Source: an uncultured Thiotrichales bacterium
Lineage (GTDB): Bacteria; Pseudomonadota; Gammaproteobacteria; CAZUMV01
DNA: 35,408 nucleotides
Direction: 5' to 3'
Assembly: GCA_938041655.1 (NCBI GenBank)
Contig: CALISW010000185.1
Span: 1-35,408 of the forward strand
This document shows positions 31,212 to 35,408 of this stretch, piece after piece; within the stretch, counting starts at the first letter, position 1, and every line of letters starts with the position of its first letter. A program made the translations under genes and the position numbers. The notes beneath the pieces are model-generated. The model did not search any database. It was not told the DNA's origin and saw only the letters and a program-made list of their open reading frames with translations.

Positions 31212-32432
31212 ATGAGTAAAATTTACGCAGTGACCATGCCGAAATGGGGCATAGAGATGGAAGAGGGCACTATTACTGATTGGTTGATTGAAGCTGGGGC
31301 GGACATCGAAAAAGGTGTCGACTTGATTGATATCGAGACCAGTAAAATCGTTAATACTCTTGAGGCACCTTACAGCGGTGTTTTAAAGCGCTGCATCGCC
31401 AGTGTCGATGACACGTTGAAGGTTGGTGCTTTACTTGGTGTCATTGCAGATGCCGCTGCGAGTGACGAAGAGGTGGATGAGTTCATTGCTAATTTCACGC
31501 CTATTGACGCCAGTTTCGATGGTGGTGATGAAGCAGAGAAAGCTACCGAAGAACCTATGTCAGACGTACCACTGGCAAACCGACCTGATACTTCACGCTC
31601 GGGTAAGACGCGCGTCAGCCCACCGGTAAGGCGTTTGGCAAAATCTCTCGGAGTTGATCTTGCTGCGCTGTCAGCAGGTGGTGGCAGAGTCACCAAGCAG
31701 ATGGTTGAAGATGCGGCAGCAGGCAAGACTAACACACAGGCATCGAGCTCCAGTGCCGAGGTGTCTGAAGATGTAAAAGTGGTCCCCATGAGCCAACGAC
31801 GCAAGACTATAGCCACGCGCTTGGTAGAAGCCAAGACCAACATTCCACACTATTACCTAACGGCTGATTACAATCTTGATACGTTGCTGAATCAACGCGA
31901 AAAACTGAATTTTGATGCGGGCGAAAAAATCTCAATTAACGACATGTTAGTACACGCTGTAGCAAAAGCGCTGCAAGCTGAGCCCGGCGTAAACGTCACA
32001 TTGGTTGGTGATGATGTGCATCATCACTCGCATGTCAATATTTCTGTAGCCGTTGCGACGGATGATGGCTTGATAGCTCCGACACTCATGGGCGTGCAGG
32101 CTTTGGATATTCATCAAATAACAGCAGGTATAAAAGACCTGGCCAAGCGCGCTCTCGATAAAACACTAGTTGCCGCTGATCTCGAGAATGGTACCTTCAC
32201 CATCAGTAATCTGGGCATGTATGGCTTAAGCAGTTTTCAGGCGATTATTAACCCTCCACAAGGCGCGATTCTTGCAGTTGGTGGGCTAGAACAACGAGCC
32301 ATCGTTGAGAAAGGTGAAGTCAAGGTGGCCAACATGCTCACCGTGAATCTTTCATGTGATCATCGAATTATCGATGGCGCAGTTGGTGCTGCATTTTTGA
32401 AAGCATTGCGCGCAGAGATTGAAGGCGAATAG
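31212..32432 (+). CDS. 2-oxoacid dehydrogenase complex E2 (dihydrolipoamide acyltransferase), orphan
   Basis: This is a 406-residue E2 acyltransferase. One lipoyl domain (1-80) carries the lipoylated K45 in DIETSKIVN. An acidic linker follows, then the E1/E3-binding domain (RVSPPVRRLAKSLGVDLAAL at 134-153). The catalytic domain ends with SCDHRIIDGAVGAAF, giving H384 and D388. The domain order and PKWGIEMEEGTI start resemble acetoin or branched-chain complexes more than pyruvate E2 with several lipoyl domains. No E1 or E3 gene adjoins it on either side. ATG 31212 was taken; a GTG at 31164 would add 16 unconserved residues. A 132-bp gap separates it from the kinase gene, so it may have its own promoter. 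Confidence 0.93.
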   Translation: MSKIYAVTMPKWGIEMEEGTITDWLIEAGADIEKGVDLIDIETSKIVNTLEAPYSGVLKRCIASVDDTLKVGALLGVIADAAASDEEVDEFIANFTPIDASFDGGDEAEKATEEPMSDVPLANRPDTSRSGKTRVSPPVRRLAKSLGVDLAALSAGGGRVTKQMVEDAAAGKTNTQASSSSAEVSEDVKVVPMSQRRKTIATRLVEAKTNIPHYYLTADYNLDTLLNQREKLNFDAGEKISINDMLVHAVAKALQAEPGVNVTLVGDDVHHHSHVNISVAVATDDGLIAPTLMGVQALDIHQITAGIKDLAKRALDKTLVAADLENGTFTISNLGMYGLSSFQAIINPPQGAILAVGGLEQRAIVEKGEVKVANMLTVNLSCDHRIIDGAVGAAFLKALRAEIEGE

Positions 32433-32462
32433 AGCCAATCCTCCGGCCTGCGTGATTTAAGC

Positions 32463-33236
32463 TTATAAGCCGCCTATAGTAATTCCGCCATCTACAACGA
32501 TGCATTCACCGTTGGTATAACTACTTGCATCGGATACCAGATACAACACAGTTCCAGCCATTTCTTCGGGTTCAGCATGGCGCTGCATGGGAATGATGCT
32601 GGTCGCTTTTTTGTAGACTGCTTCATTTTCAAATAACGCCCCGGCAAATTTTGTCTTGGTCAACCCGGGTAATATGGCATTTACACGAATATTGAACGGC
32701 GCACATTCTTTGGCGAATGACTTGGTCATATTAATTACCGCTGCTTTGGTGATTGAATATATGCCTTGTAGACCACCTGGAACCAACCCGTTAATAGAGG
32801 CAGTATTAACGATAACGCCACCGCCTTGCTCCTTCATTAGTTTGCCGCCAGCTACTGACATGAAGAAGTACCCACGAATATTCACATCAACGGTTTTGTT
32901 GAATGCACCAAGATCGGTATCCAGTATGTGTCCGTAGTACGGATTCGCAGCTGCATTATTCACCAGAATATCCAGTTTTTTATGGCTGGCTTTGATGTGG
33001 CTGAAGATCTTGTCGATATCATCCATGTCTCCAATATGACAGGGGAATGCTTCGGCTTTACCTCCAGCGCTGGTGATCTTATCTACCACTGTCTGGCAGC
33101 CATCAATCTTTCGGCTGCTTACTATGACGTGTGCGCCTTGTTCGGCCAGCAGGCAGGCAATAGCTTCACCAATGCCGCGGCTTGCGCCGGTTACTAAAGC
33201 GACTTTATCAGTCAGGTCAAATAATGTTGTGCTCAC
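32463..33236 (-). CDS. Short-chain dehydrogenase/reductase (classical SDR)
   Basis: This is a 257-residue NAD(P)-dependent oxidoreductase. The cofactor motif TGASRGIG is at 16-23 and NNAAANPYYG starts at 93. The catalytic set is S147 (NTASINGLVPGG), Y160 and K164 (YSITKAA). The C-terminus has the usual YTNGECIVVDGGITIGG. It resembles DHRS4-like and 3-hydroxyacyl or alcohol dehydrogenases, but substrate prediction is not safe. The start is GTG at 33236 with AAGGAAG just upstream. It is convergent with the orphan E2 gene (30 bp between stops, no clear terminator). In levulinate-type pathways an SDR accompanies an LvaA-like kinase, so a shared pathway with the gene at 30036 is possible. Confidence 0.94.
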   Translation of the reverse strand: MSTTLFDLTDKVALVTGASRGIGEAIACLLAEQGAHVIVSSRKIDGCQTVVDKITSAGGKAEAFPCHIGDMDDIDKIFSHIKASHKKLDILVNNAAANPYYGHILDTDLGAFNKTVDVNIRGYFFMSVAGGKLMKEQGGGVIVNTASINGLVPGGLQGIYSITKAAVINMTKSFAKECAPFNIRVNAILPGLTKTKFAGALFENEAVYKKATSIIPMQRHAEPEEMAGTVLYLVSDASSYTNGECIVVDGGITIGGL

Positions 33237-33337
33237 GAGACTTCCTTACCGTAATGAAAGTCTAGTTTAGCAATACCAAAGTGATACGAGGAAACTAATT
33301 TCAGGTTGCTGATAACAGTTGATATCAGCTGGATAAC

Positions 33338-33715
33338 TTATGTAGCTACATCCACAAGCACACTAATGACATCGGTTGATTGGCGTGCAGCTTCAAGGGT
33401 GGCTTCCAGTTCTGCACGACTAATCTGTTCAGTCACGGTTACAACCTGGCCCGACACACTAATTACTTGCGACGTGACAGTTAACAAACGACTAGTGGTG
33501 TCCAGCGCCGCGTTAGTTACATTAATAACCGTTTCGCCGCTTTTGACAAAGCCTTTGCCGGTCCATATCACCGCTTTACCGGTTAGCTTGCCAGCTTGAT
33601 AGACCCCTTTAACGGGCAGGGTCGCTACCTTGCCAACAGTTTTCGCGGCGGTGCAGCCGCTCAAGATAATTGAGCAAAAAAGCGCTATGGCGATACATTG
33701 TGTATTTTTATTCAT
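33338..33715 (-). CDS. Small lipoprotein of unknown function
   Basis: This is a 125-residue predicted lipoprotein. The signal ends in the lipobox ILSGC with C21 as the lipidation site. The mature part is rich in valine, threonine and glycine with a loosely repeated VxxVxx pattern (VGKVATLPVKGVYQAGKLTG, later LLTVTSQVISVSGQVVTVTE), suggesting beta strands or an amphipathic repeat, and it ends in a helix (LEATLEAARQS). Similar small proteins with the start GCTAAKTVGKVATLPVKGVY are seen in proteobacteria as hypothetical proteins. Its ribosome site is weak. It lies between the SDR gene and the liuR promoter, on the strand opposite to liuR. The fatty-acid +2 residue is threonine, so outer-membrane sorting is expected. 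Confidence 0.82.
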   Translation of the reverse strand: MNKNTQCIAIALFCSIILSGCTAAKTVGKVATLPVKGVYQAGKLTGKAVIWTGKGFVKSGETVINVTNAALDTTSRLLTVTSQVISVSGQVVTVTEQISRAELEATLEAARQSTDVISVLVDVAT

Positions 33716-33830
33716 GAAAGTGTGGCTTGTTGGCGATCGTTAAGGTCGCTAACAGTAATGCCAAAAAGGCGTTGAATCTACTTCAGGTAATAATAATGTG
33801 CACTAGTAGGGTTCTTGGCCACACACCTTC

Positions 33831-33859
33831 TTTACGTGAACGTAAACGTAAGGTATGGT
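33831..33859 (+). promoter_or_regulatory. LiuR operator and promoter of liuR-liuA
   Basis: TTTACGTGAACGTAAA (33831-33846) is a perfect 7-2-7 palindrome, followed by a further ACGTAA (33847-33850 completes it). It agrees with the ACGT-containing palindrome described for LiuR sites in gammaproteobacteria (recalled, not checked). TTTACG at 33831 can serve as -35, with TATGGT (33854-33859) as -10 at 17 bp. The dyad in the spacer is typical of MerR-family control. Confidence 0.7.
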
Positions 33860-33886
33860 GTTCGCCTCGTTTATGAGTAAAAGCCA

Positions 33887-34276
33887 GTGTCTGCAACCTA
33901 TTCAATCAGAGATTTAGCGCAAGAGTTTGGGGTAACAACCCGTTCACTACGCTTTTATGAAGAAAAAGGGCTATTGAGTCCTGAGCGGAATAAACAGACT
34001 CGCACTTACGATCACGCCGACCGAACACGACTGAAATTAATCTTAAGGGGCAAACGGCTTGGTTTTTCACTCGATGAAAGTGCCGAGATCATCAATATGT
34101 ATGACCCCAAGGCAGGCAATAAAAACCAGATGCAGGTGTTGCTTGGCAAGGTACGAGAAAAATGCGAGCAGTTGCAGGAACAGCAAAAGGATCTTGAGTC
34201 GATGCTCAAGGATTTACGCACAGTAGAAGACCGATGCCTGGTATCAATGGCAGATAAAACAGAAGGAAAAGTATGA
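33887..34276 (+). CDS. liuR: MerR-family regulator LiuR
   Basis: This 129-residue MerR-type regulator controls leucine/isovalerate use. The winged HTH is at the N-terminus ([20 protein letters not shown], then [20 protein letters not shown]). A long dimerisation coiled coil follows ([20 protein letters not shown]). A short C-terminal effector tail ends it, with one cysteine in EDRCLV. The start is GTG at 33887; an in-frame stop at 33878 excludes anything longer. The stop overlaps the liuA ATG (ATGA at 34273), so liuR is the first gene of the operon. A perfect palindrome 41 bp upstream is its likely operator, meaning autoregulation. Loss of repression by a pathway CoA ester is expected from the family but not visible here. 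Confidence 0.92.
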   Translation: MSATYSIRDLAQEFGVTTRSLRFYEEKGLLSPERNKQTRTYDHADRTRLKLILRGKRLGFSLDESAEIINMYDPKAGNKNQMQVLLGKVREKCEQLQEQQKDLESMLKDLRTVEDRCLVSMADKTEGKV

Positions 34277-35408
34277 CAATGAATTATCCAACCCTCGACT
34301 ATGGGCTCAGTGAAGAGCTGGTGATGTTACGCGATATGACAACGCAGTTTTCTGCAGCAGAAATCGCGCCGCGTGCTGAAAAAATTGATGCAGAGAATGA
34401 GTTCCCGGCTGATCTGTGGGAGAAGTTCGGTTCGCTGGGTTTGCTTGGTATAACCGTCGCAGAAGAATATGGCGGTAGCAACATGGGTTATCTGGCGCAT
34501 TCCATTGCCATGGAAGAAATTAGTCGGGCATCGGCATCAGTAGGTTTGTCATATGGCGCTCATTCAAATTTGTGTGTAAATCAAATTCACAAGAATGGTA
34601 ATGAACAGCAAAAGAAAAAGTACTTACCTAAATTGTGCTCAGGTGAGCATGTCGGTGCTTTGGCAATGTCAGAACCCAATGCTGGTTCAGATGTGGTCAG
34701 CATGAAACTTCATGCGCGTAAAAATGATGATCACTATGTGCTCAACGGTAACAAAATGTGGATTACTAACGGGCCAGATGCAGACACCTATGTCGTGTAT
34801 GCAAAGACGGAACCAGACGCGGGTTCCAAAGGAATTACTGCCTTTATCATAGAGCGTGGTTTTGAGGGCTTTAGTCAGGCACAAAAACTGGATAAATTGG
34901 GTATGCGCGGATCCAACACCTGCGAGTTGGTATTTCAGGATTGTATTGTGCCGGAAGAAAATATTCTAGGTACCGAAGGCGGAGGGGTGCGGGTCCTCAT
35001 GTCTGGTTTGGATTATGAGCGTACCGTTTTATCGGGTGGCCCGGTCGGTATCATGCAAGCCTGTCTGGATGTGGTGGTGCCATATGTGCACGAACGCAAA
35101 CAATTCGACACACCAATCGGTGAGTTTCAATTAATGCAGGGCAAGCTGGCTGATATGTACACCATACTGAGTGCCAGTCGTTCGTATTTGTATGCCGTAG
35201 CAGGAGCGTGCGATCGTGGTCAGGAAAGCCGTAAAGATGCGGCTGCGGTTATTTTGTATACCGCTGAGCAGGCGACGCAAATGGCGTTGCAAGCAATACA
35301 AGCGCTGGGTGGCAATGGTTATATCAACGACTATCCAACCGGCCGTTTGTTGCGCGATGCCAAGCTGTATGAAATTGGTGCCGGCACATCAGAAATACGT
35401 CGAATGTT
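34273..35408 (+). CDS. liuA: Isovaleryl-CoA dehydrogenase (3' end outside window)
   Basis: This FAD enzyme oxidises isovaleryl-CoA to 3-methylcrotonyl-CoA in leucine breakdown. 378 codons are visible; only the last ten or so residues are missing at the right edge. The FAD motif [10 protein letters not shown] is at 131-140 and [16 protein letters not shown] at 163-178. The IVD-specific catalytic base is E249 in [19 protein letters not shown]. The C-terminal part has [22 protein letters not shown] and [13 protein letters not shown] lies five bases before ATG 34273, which overlaps the liuR stop (ATGA); ATG 34279 is possible too. In relatives liuB (3-methylcrotonyl-CoA carboxylase) follows, so the operon likely continues outside the window. 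Confidence 0.96.
   Translation, partial: MTMNYPTLDYGLSEELVMLRDMTTQFSAAEIAPRAEKIDAENEFPADLWEKFGSLGLLGITVAEEYGGSNMGYLAHSIAMEEISRASASVGLSYGAHSNLCVNQIHKNGNEQQKKKYLPKLCSGEHVGALAMSEPNAGSDVVSMKLHARKNDDHYVLNGNKMWITNGPDADTYVVYAKTEPDAGSKGITAFIIERGFEGFSQAQKLDKLGMRGSNTCELVFQDCIVPEENILGTEGGGVRVLMSGLDYERTVLSGGPVGIMQACLDVVVPYVHERKQFDTPIGEFQLMQGKLADMYTILSASRSYLYAVAGACDRGQESRKDAAAVILYTAEQATQMALQAIQALGGNGYINDYPTGRLLRDAKLYEIGAGTSEIRRM

Noticed and set aside
31370-31843. Open frame of 157 codons antisense to the E2 gene
   Set aside because: It lies opposite the lipoyl and binding domains; length is explained by the low stop frequency opposite this coding frame.

Overview
The window reads as chromosomal DNA of a heterotrophic gammaproteobacterium, probably marine or environmental. 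The evidence is an Escherichia coli-like BaeSR pair, a LiuR-type MerR regulator in front of isovaleryl-CoA dehydrogenase, an iron superoxide dismutase, the ~180 kDa NAD-glutamate dehydrogenase, and several acyl-CoA catabolic genes. No tRNA, rRNA, CRISPR array, insertion sequence or phage gene was seen. Family calls come from reading the translations; no database search was run.

Layout. 1-1346 (-): SulP anion transporter, cut by the window edge. 1706-5481 (-): five tandem redox genes (exported MDR oxidoreductase, alpha/beta-hydrolase::OsmC fusion, glutaredoxin, DM13 protein, AhpD-like protein), followed by sodB. 6605-11410 (+): gdhB. 11418-14324 (-): a coupled trio of crotonase and two unlike acyl-CoA dehydrogenases. 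14623-15735 (+): a second MDR oxidoreductase with an export-like N-terminus. 15898-18182 (-): a six-helix membrane protein coupled to an FG-GAP/UnbV protein. 18450-18848 (+): a small four-helix membrane protein with two cysteine loops.

The most notable locus is 18926-25266. A cytoplasmic fused reductive dehalogenase (B12/4Fe-4S core plus flavin/NAD/2Fe-2S reductase, 1075 aa) lies divergent from an FAD oxidoreductase. A seven-helix membrane AraC-type regulator and an exported TPR protein follow it. A repeated motif, TCAATTYTARAA, flanks the regulator gene. The dehalogenase resembles the BhbA/NpRdhA class of respiration-independent enzymes; no membrane anchor, Tat signal or maturation gene accompanies it.

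25263-27861: BaeR, BaeS and a divergent small periplasmic protein, with two BaeR-box-like repeats between them. 27969-32432 (+): a 2-keto-4-pentenoate hydratase-like enzyme, a thiolase, a LvaA/ACAD10-like kinase and an orphan 2-oxoacid dehydrogenase E2. 32463-33715 (-): an SDR and a small lipoprotein. 33831-35408 (+): a LiuR operator, liuR and liuA, the start of a leucine/isovalerate operon.

Taken together, the region combines oxidative-stress defence, envelope-stress signalling and oxidation of branched or unusual acyl-CoAs. It also carries a potentially self-sufficient reductive dehalogenase.
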